Numbered from the stretch's first letter, positions 1-9,560 are shown. The stretch is DNA of 64,000 bases from Planctomycetota bacterium (GCA_016792805.1 JAEUHX010000069.1:1-64000); one strand, 5' to 3'. The notes: generated by a model not told the origin, from the letters alone. Program-made: numbers and translations.

Positions 1-139
1 GTGTGCACAGAAACCGACTCGTAGGGTCGGCGCACGCGCCGAACCATTGCGCGGGGCTTGCCCCGCGCGATCAGCCATGGGCAGCGCGGTTCTGCATTCG
101 GCGGCGCACGCGCCGCCGAATCGGAACGGGCACGCCCGT

Positions 140-286
140 TCCCCACGAAAAGAATCAGGTCCCCCAAGAAAGGAATCGGAGCCCCCACGGATGGAATCAG
201 AGTCCCCACAAAAGGAGTCAGAGCTCCCACGAAATAAATCAGAGCTCCCATAAAAGGAATCGGATTCCCCACAAAAGCAATCGGAT
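140..286. repeat. 21-bp tandem repeat, seven units
   Basis: Seven imperfect 21-bp units start at 140, 161, 182, 203, 224, 245 and 266. Each follows the pattern pyrimidine-CCCCA, a short A/G-rich core, then AATC and a purine-rich end. The homologous place in block B (12510-12593, inverted) has only four units, so copy number varies within one genome. There are no unique spacers, so it is a minisatellite and not a CRISPR array. Confidence 0.85.
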
Positions 287-385
287 CGAGGCGAGCGCGC
301 TCTCCTTCACAGATAAGAGACGGCTAGGAATGGGGCGTGGGTCGGTCTTGGCGCGGCGAGTTCCGCAGACGCGAGGCCTTGGCGC

Positions 386-428
386 GCGCAGAATCCGACT
401 GGCGCGAAGCGCCGGTCGGATTCTGCGC
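386..428. repeat. 20-bp-arm hairpin with 3-nt loop
   Basis: The arms 386-405 and 409-428 pair at 19 of 20 positions around the loop GAA. Homologous hairpins are found inverted at 12367-12409 (20 of 20 pairs) and 56273-56315 (19 of 20). The arm sequences differ between copies but the pairing is kept. Confidence 0.85.
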
Positions 429-452
429 AGCCATTGAGCCGCCGAGCGTCGG

Positions 453-611
453 GAGGCCATGATAGGATTCCTCCGCAAAGCGAGCGCGAGGAGTCGGCGC
501 TCAGCACAAGGCGCGCGCCGCAGGCGTAGCAAGAAGCTACGCCGAGGACGCGCAACGCCGCGCTGGGCGCCGAGGCCCGCGCGCAGCTCGGAGGAATCCT
601 GGAATGGCCTC
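453..611. mobile_element. MITE-like inverted-repeat element, copy 1 (159 bp)
   Basis: The ends are imperfect inverted repeats of about 24 bp: GAGGCCAT, 3 nt, AGGATTCCTCCG on the left and its near reverse complement on the right. The interior contains a stem with GGCGTAGC/GCTACGCC arms. The element is inverted relative to the copy at 56090-56248 and shares its inner ends (TCCGAGCTGCGCGCGGG and TCCTCGCGCTCGCT) with the element inside the yhcG pseudogene. The homologous site in block B lacks it (12325-12350 area). It has no coding capacity, so any movement would need a transposase in trans. Confidence 0.7.
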
Positions 612-870
612 TTGGACTGTCCGCTGCCGCGCCGAGACCGACCACGCCCCATTCTTCCCGGGTCACAACCCGCCAGCCGAGCGCGCACGCGCGCTCACAC
701 CGGTCGCGCGCCCGCGCCGACCCCACTTATCGATTGCCCGCGCCCCACGCCCCATTCATCCACACCCCACACCCCACACCCCAGATCCCTCAACTCCTCG
801 CCGGCTCATCGCGCAACCTCCCGTCGCGCCAAAACAAATTCGGCCAGGTCGGCGTAGGGCGCGCACTGCC

Positions 871-3096
871 ATGCGGACCCTCTTTGCGCTCCTGCCGCTT
901 CTTCAGTCGCCCTCTCCTGCCGCGCCGCCTGCGCTTCACCTCCTACTCCCGCAGCGTGGTGCCATCCCCGTAGGCGCCAGCTCCTCTAGCGTATTCCTTG
1001 AGTCCGTCACTGCGCGCATCACCCTCGTCGATCGCGTCGCAACCACACAGATCGACTTCGACCTTACCAATCGCACTCCCTACGCCCAGGAAGCACAAAT
1101 CCTCCTCCCCATTCCAGAGGCCGCGAGCGTGCGCAGCCTCGAGATCGAGGGCAGCGCCCTCCGCCCTGAGCTCCAGGTGCTTCCCGCAGCGCAGGCTCGG
1201 GCGGCCTACGAGGCCATCGTTCGGCGTTCCCTCGATCCGGGGCTTCTCGAGTTCGCCGATCAGCGCACGCTCCGAACTTCTGTGTTTCCCGTTCCGCCCC
1301 ATGCGCGCCAGAGAGTACGGATCACTTATGAGCATCTTGCGCGGCAGGAGGCCAATCGCCTCGACTACGAGCTGCCGCGGAGCGACAGCGCCGGCCAGAC
1401 TGCCATTCCTTGGAAGTATCAAGTCCACATCAAGTCGACCCGCGCGATCTCCACTGTTTGGTCGCCTTCCCACGGGATGAAAGTCCTCCAAGAGTCACCC
1501 CATTTCTGCTTCCTCGAGAGCGACGCGAAGGCGGCCCACGAGCCGGGAAGATTTCAATTTTCTCTACTCCTGGCCGATGCGGATCTCACGGCGACGCTCT
1601 TCGCCTGCCCCGACCCGTCCACCGGCGGCGGCTGGTTCCTTCTCCTCGCCGGTGCGCCCTCTTCAGAGTCCTCCTCGGATCCCGCCCCAGTGCCGAGGAC
1701 CGTTTTGTTTACTCTCGATCGCTCCGGCAGCATGGTGGGGGAGAAGTTCGATCAGGCGAAGGAGGCCGTTCGCCAAGTGGTGGAAGCGCTGCGCCCCGGA
1801 GAGTTTTTTAATGTCATCGATTACTCCACCGACATCGCGAGTTTTGCGCCGCAGCCCGTTGCCAAGACGCCGGCCGCCATGGGGGAGCTGCGGCGCTACC
1901 TCGAGGCCCTCACGGCGACGGGCGCGACGAACCTTCACGGAGCCCTTCGCACTTCTCTCGAGCAGCCTCCGGCGCCAGGCAGCATTCCGTTGCTGCTTTT
2001 CCTGACCGATGGGCTGCCGACCGTCGGTCCAATTGACGAGACATCGATTCGTGATCTTCTCAAGAATCGAAAGGATCGCCCCTATCGGGTTTTCTCCTTC
2101 GGCGTTGGGCACGATGTCAATGCCCCTCTTCTCGATCGGCTCGCCGCCGACTCGCGAGGGGTTGCTACTTATGTCCATCCGAAGGAGTCGGTGGAGGCGC
2201 GCGTCGGTGACGTGTTCCGAAAACTCGGCGCTCCGGTTCTCACGTCTCCGCACCTTCGCACGCTCGATGCGAGAGGGGAGCTCTCGACGCGCGTCGTCCG
2301 GGATGTCTATCCGGCGGAGATTCCCGATCTGTATGCCGGCGATCAGCTCGTGCTCCTTGGGCGCTACCTCGACGGGCAGCCTCTCCGGTTCCGCATCGAA
2401 GGTGAGCGCCTCGGCAGGATCAAACAATTCGAGTACGCTTTCGATCCCGCTGCCGCGACAACCCACAATTCTCACGTCGCGCGGCTCTGGGCAAGCCGCA
2501 AGATTGCGGAGCTCGTCGAGGAGGCGCGTCAGGCGGGTGCGCACCCCGGCACGCCGTCGAAGGACCCGCGCCTGCAAGAGATTACTCAAGAGATCGTAGG
2601 ACTCTCCCTGCGCCACGGCGTCCTGACGGAGTACACGGCCTTTCTGGCGCAGGAGGGCTCTGACCTGCGCGACGCTGCAAATATACAGAAACAGGTGCGG
2701 CTCGCGCTCGCGGGGCGAGCGCAGGGCGTGCGGACAGGCGCCGGCGCAGTGAGTCAATCATTGAACCTGCGCGACCAGCGCGTTGCACGAATTCGGCGCG
2801 ACCAGCGCTACCTCGACGGCCAGATGCGCGAGGTGGCGATCGGCGGAGTGCAACAAATGGGAGACAAGACGCTTTTCCGTCAGGGAGTGCGATGGGTCGA
2901 CGCCGAGCTGTTTACTCTTGCGACGGGGCGCCCCGCCTCTGCGCCGGCCGATCGGGAAGTGGTCGTCGGGAGCGCCGAGTACTTCCAGCTCGCCGAGCGG
3001 CTGCGGAAGGAAGGGCGCCAGGGTGTGCTCGGCCTCGTAGGGGAAGTGCGGCTCTGGCTCGATGGCAAAGTGATCGCCGTGAAGCCGCAGGAGTAG
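871..3096 (+). CDS. Secreted VIT/von Willebrand A domain protein (copy 1)
   Basis: A 741-residue protein. The start ATG 871 is chosen because it begins a short hydrophobic signal peptide (residues 1-18); the frame is open further upstream but runs through repeats. A VIT (inter-alpha-trypsin inhibitor N-terminal) domain spans about residues 30-175. A vWA domain spans about 275-455, with the MIDAS sequence DRSGS at 283-287, a later ATGATN threonine and LTDG. The remaining ~280 residues match the C-terminus of the paralogue at 7296-9560, ending in a conserved RQG.RWVD-type stretch. Family members are metal-dependent adhesion or scaffold proteins; no partner is shown here. The gene follows a repeat block, and an SGNH hydrolase gene lies 70 bp downstream. 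Confidence 0.9.
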   Translation: MRTLFALLPLLQSPSPAAPPALHLLLPQRGAIPVGASSSSVFLESVTARITLVDRVATTQIDFDLTNRTPYAQEAQILLPIPEAASVRSLEIEGSALRPELQVLPAAQARAAYEAIVRRSLDPGLLEFADQRTLRTSVFPVPPHARQRVRITYEHLARQEANRLDYELPRSDSAGQTAIPWKYQVHIKSTRAISTVWSPSHGMKVLQESPHFCFLESDAKAAHEPGRFQFSLLLADADLTATLFACPDPSTGGGWFLLLAGAPSSESSSDPAPVPRTVLFTLDRSGSMVGEKFDQAKEAVRQVVEALRPGEFFNVIDYSTDIASFAPQPVAKTPAAMGELRRYLEALTATGATNLHGALRTSLEQPPAPGSIPLLLFLTDGLPTVGPIDETSIRDLLKNRKDRPYRVFSFGVGHDVNAPLLDRLAADSRGVATYVHPKESVEARVGDVFRKLGAPVLTSPHLRTLDARGELSTRVVRDVYPAEIPDLYAGDQLVLLGRYLDGQPLRFRIEGERLGRIKQFEYAFDPAAATTHNSHVARLWASRKIAELVEEARQAGAHPGTPSKDPRLQEITQEIVGLSLRHGVLTEYTAFLAQEGSDLRDAANIQKQVRLALAGRAQGVRTGAGAVSQSLNLRDQRVARIRRDQRYLDGQMREVAIGGVQQMGDKTLFRQGVRWVDAELFTLATGRPASAPADREVVVGSAEYFQLAERLRKEGRQGVLGLVGEVRLWLDGKVIAVKPQE

Positions 3097-3166
3097 CTTT
3101 CGGCGCCTCACCTCGGCCAGCGCCGACCTTCGCACGGGCCGGTGCCGCGCTCGGTAGAGTGGCGGC

Positions 3167-4663
3167 GTGCGCGTCGCCCTCTGGTCGCCTCGAACGGCGC
3201 TGCTCCTCTGCGCCGCGACGCAGGGGCTCGGCATCGTCGTCGTCGTGTGGCATCCGGCCCTCTTCGAGCGCGTGCTCGGCCCCGCATACCACGGCCTCAC
3301 CGCACTCTTTGTGGTCTGCGCCCTCGGCGCCCTCGTGCTTGCGGCGCGGGGGCGAAAAGTGAGCTTCAGCGCCGGGCATGTGCGCGCCACCCTCTACGGC
3401 GCCGTCGCCCTCGCTGTGGCGCACGTCGTGGGCGTGGAGCGCTTCCATCCCGAGGTGGGGCCGATCCTCCTCGCCTTGCTCGGCATCTGGTCGGCGGCCG
3501 TCGTGGCGCTCACACCGGCGGTCACCGCCGTCGTGCCGACACCGCTTCTGCGTGCAGTCGATCTGTTGAGTTTCGCGATCTGTGCATTGCTGATCACGGC
3601 CGAGTGCGGCCTTCGCTTCCTCGCGATGATCTCTCCATCGCCGTGGTTTCAGAGGCTCGACATGAGCACGGCGCAGCGGACGGCGGCGCTTGGGCCGGCG
3701 CCGGGCGCTCTTCACTTCGGCTACCCCGTCAACAGCCGCCGGTTTTATGATGTTGAGTGGCGGCGCCACCAGCCGAGTGGCGGCCGCTCTCGGATCGCGT
3801 GCATCGGGGATTCCTTCAGCGCGAGCGTCGTTCCGCATCCTTATCACTACACGACCGTTTGCGAGGGGATGCTTCCGAATGTTGATATCGACAATATTGG
3901 AGTCTGCTCGGCCGGGCCATGGGACTACGTTGAGTGGGTGCGGCAGGCGAGCAGCGAGCTCGAGCCTGACGCGTTCGTCGTTGCCGTGTTCGTCGGCAAT
4001 GATCTCCATGAGGCGAAGCGTCCGACCTCGCGCCTCTCGCATGCACTGATCCACCGGGACTCCGTGCTTTTGTGGCTCCTCCCGCAACGGTTTCGGGCGC
4101 GCTCGGGCGCGGCGACAAACGGTCTCCTCGCCTCGGCCGAGCCGAGCTCCGGGCCCGCCGAGGAGAAGGCGCTCACTCCCGAGCAGCTCGCGCCTCGCTA
4201 TCCCTGGATCGGCGATTTCACAAAAGAGCCCGCCACATTCGATGATGGCGCCTACCGGAAGCTCGAAGTCGCTCGCGCCATCGAGGCGTGCGGAAACGAT
4301 ACGGTCGGATATCTACTGCTACGGCGTGCGCTTCGCGAGGCGCGCGCTGCGGCCCGCGGCCGTCCTTTCGGCGTTCTGCTGATTCCCGATGAGTTTCAAG
4401 TGGAAGACCTCCTCTGGTCGGAGGTCGTTCACGCGGCGAAGGCTCCGCTCGATCGGGATCGGCCCCAACGGGAGCTCACAGCGTGGCTTGCCACAGAAGG
4501 GATTCCATACCGCGACGCGCTTCCCGCGTTTCGCGCCGCCGCGGCCAGAGCCGACGGCCGCAAGCATCTGTATCATCGAAACGACACGCACTGGAACGTG
4601 GCGGGCAACCGCCTCGGTGCGGCTGAGCTCGCTGAGCTCGCCAAGGCGCTGCTCGCCCGATGA
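3167..4663 (+). CDS. Membrane-anchored SGNH/GDSL-family hydrolase
   Basis: 498 residues from a GTG start. The first ~150 residues hold four to five hydrophobic segments, so the enzyme is membrane bound. The C-terminal domain has SGNH hallmarks: IGDSFS with catalytic Ser216, a GND motif near residue 278 and an NDTHWN motif with Asp473 and His475. DTHWN is typical of the AlgX/AlgJ and acyltransferase-associated SGNH group, which acts on acetyl esters of polysaccharides; the substrate here is unknown. The gene stops 15 bp before the convergent esterase gene. Its position between two VIT/vWA genes suggests work at the cell surface. Confidence 0.85.
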   Translation: MRVALWSPRTALLLCAATQGLGIVVVVWHPALFERVLGPAYHGLTALFVVCALGALVLAARGRKVSFSAGHVRATLYGAVALAVAHVVGVERFHPEVGPILLALLGIWSAAVVALTPAVTAVVPTPLLRAVDLLSFAICALLITAECGLRFLAMISPSPWFQRLDMSTAQRTAALGPAPGALHFGYPVNSRRFYDVEWRRHQPSGGRSRIACIGDSFSASVVPHPYHYTTVCEGMLPNVDIDNIGVCSAGPWDYVEWVRQASSELEPDAFVVAVFVGNDLHEAKRPTSRLSHALIHRDSVLLWLLPQRFRARSGAATNGLLASAEPSSGPAEEKALTPEQLAPRYPWIGDFTKEPATFDDGAYRKLEVARAIEACGNDTVGYLLLRRALREARAAARGRPFGVLLIPDEFQVEDLLWSEVVHAAKAPLDRDRPQRELTAWLATEGIPYRDALPAFRAAAARADGRKHLYHRNDTHWNVAGNRLGAAELAELAKALLAR

Positions 4664-4678
4664 CGCGTCTTTCGAGCG

Positions 4679-7162
4679 CTACGGCAGCTCGACGCTCGCG
4701 CCGCCGACGGGCTGCGCGAGGCTCGCGGTGACGATCACTTTTTCCTTCGGCGCGAGCCCTTCGATGCGAAGCCGATAGGTGCCTGTCTGAGTCGCAGCGA
4801 GAGGCGTCAGCTGGAAGCCTCCCGCCGGCAGCGGCTGCAGTGCCGAGCTGAGATCGACGGTGGTTCCGTCGGGGGCGATGAGAGAGAGCGTGAGCGCTCC
4901 TGAGGGCGGCTTGTTCTTTGTAAAACCAACAGTCGCAGCCATCGAGGCTCCGCTCAGCATGGAAAGCGGGAGGTCGACGGGGCCGCCGAGCTTGGGGGCC
5001 GAAAGCGCCTTCTTCGAAACGCCGAGCGCGCCTTTCGGGAGCTTCGCTGAAGTCTGGACCTCGAAATCACCGCTCCAACCGGCAGAAGCGCCTGTGATCT
5101 TCACTCGGTACGTGCCCGTCGTCGGCAGCTTCACCGTGCGCTTTTGTGTTTTCTTTCCGGGAGACAACAAAAGAGACTTCACCGCTTTCCCGGCGCCATC
5201 GAGAATCTCAATGCTCGGCGCCAGCTCCTCGCCGGGGGTTTCCACGGCGAGCGTGAGAACGGTGCCGGCCAGCGCCGCGAACGTCCCGGAGTCGAGCTCG
5301 CCCTCGCATTCCACATGTCCCGTCAGACGATCGCCGGCCCGGAACGGCACGATCCAGGTGCTCTCGAGCTCCGTCGAGACTTCGATCGGGTTCGAAACGC
5401 GCCCCACGGCAAACGGCAAGCCGACGCTGGAGCCGGGTTTTGTGATCGCCTGAAAGCGCACTTTGGATCCGACCGTCGCCGACATCGCCGGAACAGTGAC
5501 CTTCATTCCTTCGCCGCCGCCGCCTGCGAGCGATCCGGCCAAAGCCACGAGGATCGTTGAAGGGTTGAGCATCAGCCAGCGGGGATCAGTGGCGTCGGTC
5601 TCAGAGAGCGGCCAGAAGCCCGCGCTCTCGGCGAAATAAATCTCATAGGGGTCCTCGTGACCCGCTCCCGCGAGAGTGAGCCAGGCGATCCCACATTCAT
5701 TCGGCACGGGCACCTGCGCGAGGAGCATGTCGTAGCTCGCCCGCAAGACCTGCGTCATGTGCGTTCCCGGGGGAGCCGCGAGCTCGAGCCATCCGGCCGG
5801 GTCGAATTTCCAATCGTACACATCGGCACCGTTGCGCCGCACGCGGCTTGGTGGCGCCATGGCATCCAAGATTCGCAACAGATCGCTCGACCCGTCGATC
5901 GTCGTCGAGCCGAAGCTCCAATCTTTGCTTCGGTCGAGCCCGAAGTCCGTGATGCTGAGCGTCAGCGTTGAGAGATTCTTTGAATTCGACGTGACGACAC
6001 GATTCGATCCGGGGATCGCCAGGAAATCGAATCGCCGGAAGTCTCCTTTTGTTGCACCCGAGATCTCGACGCCACGAAAATTGGCATCTCGGTCGGCGAG
6101 AATCGTGAAGCTCGCAAGCGCATTCGGGAGCTGCTGCGTCGCAAACCAATCAAAGCAGGCCGCGACGTCGAGCGCATCCCAAGAGTGCGGCTGCGCGAGG
6201 CCGATGGTGGGGTGGGAAACCACGGGCGCCTGCAGCGCCTGGAGATACTGCACCAATGCCGTGTTGCCCGCAGGTGCGTAGGGCACCTGATTGTCGTCGG
6301 TCGACCAAGCAATCCACGAGGGCGTTCTCGCGAGCGCGCGCGCCAGCGAGCGACCTTCGAGCACGGCTCCGCCGAGGACACGCTCCGTGCTCGTGCGCTC
6401 GTACTGGAAGGTCGCGGGGGCCTGCGTCGGCGCGCCGCCAAAGAGAAGCTCCAACAGATCCTGGACAGCCGGATCGGAATTATAGACTCGAATATTGTCG
6501 TAGCTGCCGCAGACGCCGGCGACGGCGGCGAATGTCACATCCTTGGGATCCTGATGGCGCGCCGCATAATTAAGAATGCAATTGGCGCCCATCGAGAAGC
6601 CCGCACCATAGACGCGCGACTCATCGAAGGGGTGCTGCGCTCGAAGCCACGCGAGAGACTTCTCCACGGCCTGCTGGCCCGGAATCCACGAGAACGAGTT
6701 GTCGGCGACGCCGAGCGGCGCCATCAGCATCCAGCCGCGGGCGTTGGCCTGCGCCGGAAGCGCCGTCCCATTGAAGATTTGCATGGGGCCGACGCCGTAG
6801 CCATGCCAGGCCACCACGAGCGGCGGCGGCGCGGCCGGGTTGTAGCCCGCCGGAAGCATGAGCCCAAAGGTCTCGCCGAGGGTGGCGCCGTTGAAGACCA
6901 CGCCCGTTTCCTGGGGCGAGAGCGTGACCTGCAGCAGCGTCGCTCCGGCGGGAACCGTCCAATTCGGCGTGGTCGTTGAGACGGCGAGCCCGCCGTCAGA
7001 CTTGGGCGCCATCGGCTGGAGCAGCGCAGCCAGCGTGTCGGCCGCCTTGTGCCCAGGCAGCGCCAGATCATCGAGCGAAGGCGACTGCGCGGCCGCGGGG
7101 GCGGCAGCGAGAAGCAGAAGCGCGGGGAAGGCGGTGGCGCGCGGGCGCCGGGGGGAGCGCAT
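4679..7162 (-). CDS. Secreted alpha/beta-hydrolase (PHB-depolymerase/esterase type) with C-terminal beta domains
   Basis: 827 residues. ATG 7162 is chosen because it starts an RR-containing signal peptide ending in AAAPAAAQ; upstream codons lack this. Residues ~65-400 form an alpha/beta-hydrolase of the poly(3-hydroxybutyrate) depolymerase/feruloyl esterase type: VVAWHGYG oxyanion region, nucleophile elbow GFSMG near residue 190 and a late PHSWDA that could supply the histidine. The C-terminal third contains at least two repeats resembling bacterial pre-peptidase C-terminal (PPC) beta domains, each with a GTYR.KI or GTYRLRI strand. It is divergent from the second VIT/vWA gene. Substrate not determinable. 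Confidence 0.85.
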   Translation of the reverse strand: MRSPRRPRATAFPALLLLAAAPAAAQSPSLDDLALPGHKAADTLAALLQPMAPKSDGGLAVSTTTPNWTVPAGATLLQVTLSPQETGVVFNGATLGETFGLMLPAGYNPAAPPPLVVAWHGYGVGPMQIFNGTALPAQANARGWMLMAPLGVADNSFSWIPGQQAVEKSLAWLRAQHPFDESRVYGAGFSMGANCILNYAARHQDPKDVTFAAVAGVCGSYDNIRVYNSDPAVQDLLELLFGGAPTQAPATFQYERTSTERVLGGAVLEGRSLARALARTPSWIAWSTDDNQVPYAPAGNTALVQYLQALQAPVVSHPTIGLAQPHSWDALDVAACFDWFATQQLPNALASFTILADRDANFRGVEISGATKGDFRRFDFLAIPGSNRVVTSNSKNLSTLTLSITDFGLDRSKDWSFGSTTIDGSSDLLRILDAMAPPSRVRRNGADVYDWKFDPAGWLELAAPPGTHMTQVLRASYDMLLAQVPVPNECGIAWLTLAGAGHEDPYEIYFAESAGFWPLSETDATDPRWLMLNPSTILVALAGSLAGGGGEGMKVTVPAMSATVGSKVRFQAITKPGSSVGLPFAVGRVSNPIEVSTELESTWIVPFRAGDRLTGHVECEGELDSGTFAALAGTVLTLAVETPGEELAPSIEILDGAGKAVKSLLLSPGKKTQKRTVKLPTTGTYRVKITGASAGWSGDFEVQTSAKLPKGALGVSKKALSAPKLGGPVDLPLSMLSGASMAATVGFTKNKPPSGALTLSLIAPDGTTVDLSSALQPLPAGGFQLTPLAATQTGTYRLRIEGLAPKEKVIVTASLAQPVGGASVELP

Positions 7163-7295
7163 CACGGAGGGCAAAGCCAGAGAAGCCCATAGCGGGGCCG
7201 CGCGGCGCCGTTGCGGAAGAGAATTCCGGCCGACCGCGCGGCCGTCGTTACGGGCCGGTGACGCACACGCGGCCCAGCAGAGCCGTTTCATAGGC

Positions 7296-9560
7296 ATGAG
7301 GCTTCCCATGCTCCGAACTGCCGCATTCGTCGCGTCGATGGCCCCTTGGCTGCTCCAGGCGCCGCCAACCGATCCTCGCCAAGAATCTTGCCACTGGGTG
7401 ATCCCACAGCTGCGCAGCTACGCGCCCGCGCCGGGCGCGGCGTCGGTTGAGATCGCCGCCGTGCATGGACGTGTGCACATCGAGGGCGCGGTCGCGTCGA
7501 CGGTGCTCGAGATCGACCTCAAGAATCCGAGCGCGGCGCCGCTCGAAGCGCGGCTGCTGATTCCGGTGCCCGACGGGGCGGTGGTGCGCGGATTCGGGAT
7601 GGCGGGATCGCGCATCGGAGCGGGCGCTGAGCTGCTGCCGCGCGATGTGGCGCGTGCGACGTACGACGACATCGTGCGGCGAGAGCGCGATCCAGGGCTG
7701 CTCGAGCTCGTCGGCGCGAGATGGGTGCGATCCTCACTTTTCCCCATCCCGGCGCATGGCGCGCTTCGCGCGGCGATCGAGTATGAATCGCTCCTGGAGA
7801 TCGACGGCGCGCGCTCCGACTATGAGTTGCCTCGCGCGGAAGCGCTCCGGTTGTCGGTGCCCTGGAGCCTCGATGTCACACTTCGAAGCGACGAGCCGCT
7901 GGCAGCGATCTACTCGCCGAGCCACGCGATCACGCTCGAGGAGACTGTTCCGCCCGGCAGCGCTCCGGCCTCTCGCGCGGCGCGCACGGAGGCGCGCGTT
8001 CGCGTCCGCGAGAGTTCGCTGCGCCAACCGGGGAGCTTCCGGCTGAGCTTACTGAAAGCGAAGGACTCGCTCGGAGCGACGCTTTTCGCCTACCCCGACG
8101 CCTCGATCGGCGGCGGCTACTTCTTACTGATCGCCGGCGCACCAAAAGCGGGGGCTCCGAGACAGCGCGAGGTCACGCTCGTGCTCGATCGCTCGGGAAG
8201 CATGGCCGGCGAGAAGATGGAGCAGGCGAAGCGCGCCGCGCTCCAGGTGCTCGAGGGGATGCAGTATTGTGAGCGGTATCATCTCCTTACGTATTCTTCC
8301 TCCGTGGAGCGGTTCGACGGCGCCGCGCGCGAGAAATCGCCGGGCTCCATGAGGGAGGCGTCGGAATTCATCGAGAAGATCCAGGCGGGGGGAGGCACCG
8401 CGCTCGACGACGCTCTCTCGACGGCGCTGCAGCTCCCGGCGTCTGGCGGCATGGCGCCGCTCGTTTTCTTTGTGACGGATGGGCTTCCCACGGTGGGCAC
8501 GCGCTCGGAGCTACAAATCCGTGAGCACGCCGAGAAGCTCAATCATGCCGGCCGCAGAATCTATACTTTTGGAGTCGGAATGGACGTGAACGTTCCTCTC
8601 CTCGATGCGATCGCGGCCGGAAGCCGTGGGCGCGCCGCCTATGTGTTGCCGGGTGAAGAGCTCGAGCTCGCCATGGCGCGAGTGCTCCGCACTCTGAATG
8701 GGCCCGTGTTGCTGGAGCCGAAGCTTCGCACGCTCGATGCGGCCGGCAGCCCTGTTGAAGGAGTTTTGTGGGACCTGGCTCCGGCGGCGCTCCCCGATCT
8801 GTTTGAAGGCGAGCCGCTCGTCGTGGCGGGGCGCTACCGAGGAGCAGGGCCCCTTCGGTTCGAGCTGTCCGGGCAGGTAGGAGGGAGCGCAAAGAGCTAT
8901 CAATTCGAGTTTCCGCTCGAGAAGGCGACGGCGAAGAACGCATTTGTGCCAAGGATCTGGGCAACTCGGCATATCGCATTCTTGACCGACCAGATTCGTC
9001 AGGCGGGCGCCACGGGGGATCCGCTCTCGAGCGGCGCCCATCGCGAGCTGATCGAGGAGATTGTCAAGCTCTCGCTTCAATGGGGAACTCTTACAGAATA
9101 CACGTCGTTCCTCGCTCGGGAGGGCAGTGATCTCTCCTCGCTCGGCGCGTTGGCGGCCGCGTGTCGAGACGAGCTCAAGAATCGAGCGGTGGATCAGCGC
9201 TGGGGCGCCAGCGCTGTGGCACAAGGATCCAACTACAATCAACGGATCATGCAGAGCTGTGCGAACCCGACGAATGAGTACGTCGCCGATACGCTGAAGA
9301 CGGTTGAGACGGTGACAGTTCAACAATGCGGCGACGTCTCCCTGTTCCGCCGCGGCGACCGCTGGGTCGACAGCCGCCTTCTCTCGCGTACGGCCAATCC
9401 AGCGCGCGTCTTGAGCTTCGGCTCGCAGGAGCACGCGGAGGTCGTCGAGAAGCTCTCCCGGGAGGGCCGGCAGGCCGCAGCCGCGCTCGATGGCGATGTG
9501 CTGGTGGAGGTCGCCGGAGAAACGGTGCTGATGCGCAATCCCATCCGCGTCACCCGCTGA
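7296..9560 (+). CDS. Secreted VIT/von Willebrand A domain protein (copy 2)
   Basis: 754 residues from ATG 7296; ATG 7308 is an equally plausible start and both precede a signal peptide. It has the same architecture as 871-3096: VIT domain about residues 35-180, vWA domain with DRSGSMAGEK and FVTDGLPTVG, and a shared C-terminal region with LTEYTSFLAREGSDL and FRRGDRWVD. The paralogues are clearly related along their whole length, so this is a duplication with two enzyme genes between the copies. It ends 49 bp before the response regulator gene. The role is inferred as surface adhesion or complex assembly only from the family. Confidence 0.9.
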   Translation: MRLPMLRTAAFVASMAPWLLQAPPTDPRQESCHWVIPQLRSYAPAPGAASVEIAAVHGRVHIEGAVASTVLEIDLKNPSAAPLEARLLIPVPDGAVVRGFGMAGSRIGAGAELLPRDVARATYDDIVRRERDPGLLELVGARWVRSSLFPIPAHGALRAAIEYESLLEIDGARSDYELPRAEALRLSVPWSLDVTLRSDEPLAAIYSPSHAITLEETVPPGSAPASRAARTEARVRVRESSLRQPGSFRLSLLKAKDSLGATLFAYPDASIGGGYFLLIAGAPKAGAPRQREVTLVLDRSGSMAGEKMEQAKRAALQVLEGMQYCERYHLLTYSSSVERFDGAAREKSPGSMREASEFIEKIQAGGGTALDDALSTALQLPASGGMAPLVFFVTDGLPTVGTRSELQIREHAEKLNHAGRRIYTFGVGMDVNVPLLDAIAAGSRGRAAYVLPGEELELAMARVLRTLNGPVLLEPKLRTLDAAGSPVEGVLWDLAPAALPDLFEGEPLVVAGRYRGAGPLRFELSGQVGGSAKSYQFEFPLEKATAKNAFVPRIWATRHIAFLTDQIRQAGATGDPLSSGAHRELIEEIVKLSLQWGTLTEYTSFLAREGSDLSSLGALAAACRDELKNRAVDQRWGASAVAQGSNYNQRIMQSCANPTNEYVADTLKTVETVTVQQCGDVSLFRRGDRWVDSRLLSRTANPARVLSFGSQEHAEVVEKLSREGRQAAAALDGDVLVEVAGETVLMRNPIRVTR

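Larger units (their letters stand above)
1..870. repeat. Palindrome-rich intergenic repeat block A
   Basis: No gene is supported here. The block is a chain of perfect or near-perfect palindromes with 2-3 nt loops: GCGCGGGGC/GCCCCGCGC near 50-70, CGGCGGCGC/GCGCCGCCG near 100-120, GAACGGGC/GCCCGTTC near 124-141, and a 20-bp-arm hairpin at 386-428. It also holds a 21-bp tandem repeat (140-286) and a 159-bp inverted-repeat element (453-611). Roughly 1-740 is an inverted relative of 12241-12731, and 300-740 of 55970-56396. The left end is cut by the window. Open frames through it are repeat translations without domain content. Confidence 0.85.

Noticed and set aside
140..286. CRISPR array
   Set aside because: Units are directly adjacent at 21 bp, with no spacers and no cas genes.
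3..437. Open frame with heptapeptide repeats in block A
   Set aside because: The seven-residue pattern is a by-product of the 21-bp tandem repeat; no start signal or conserved domain.
604..870. Upstream extension of the first VIT/vWA gene by 89 codons
   Set aside because: It runs through palindromic repeats and has no domain or signal; the signal peptide starts at 871.
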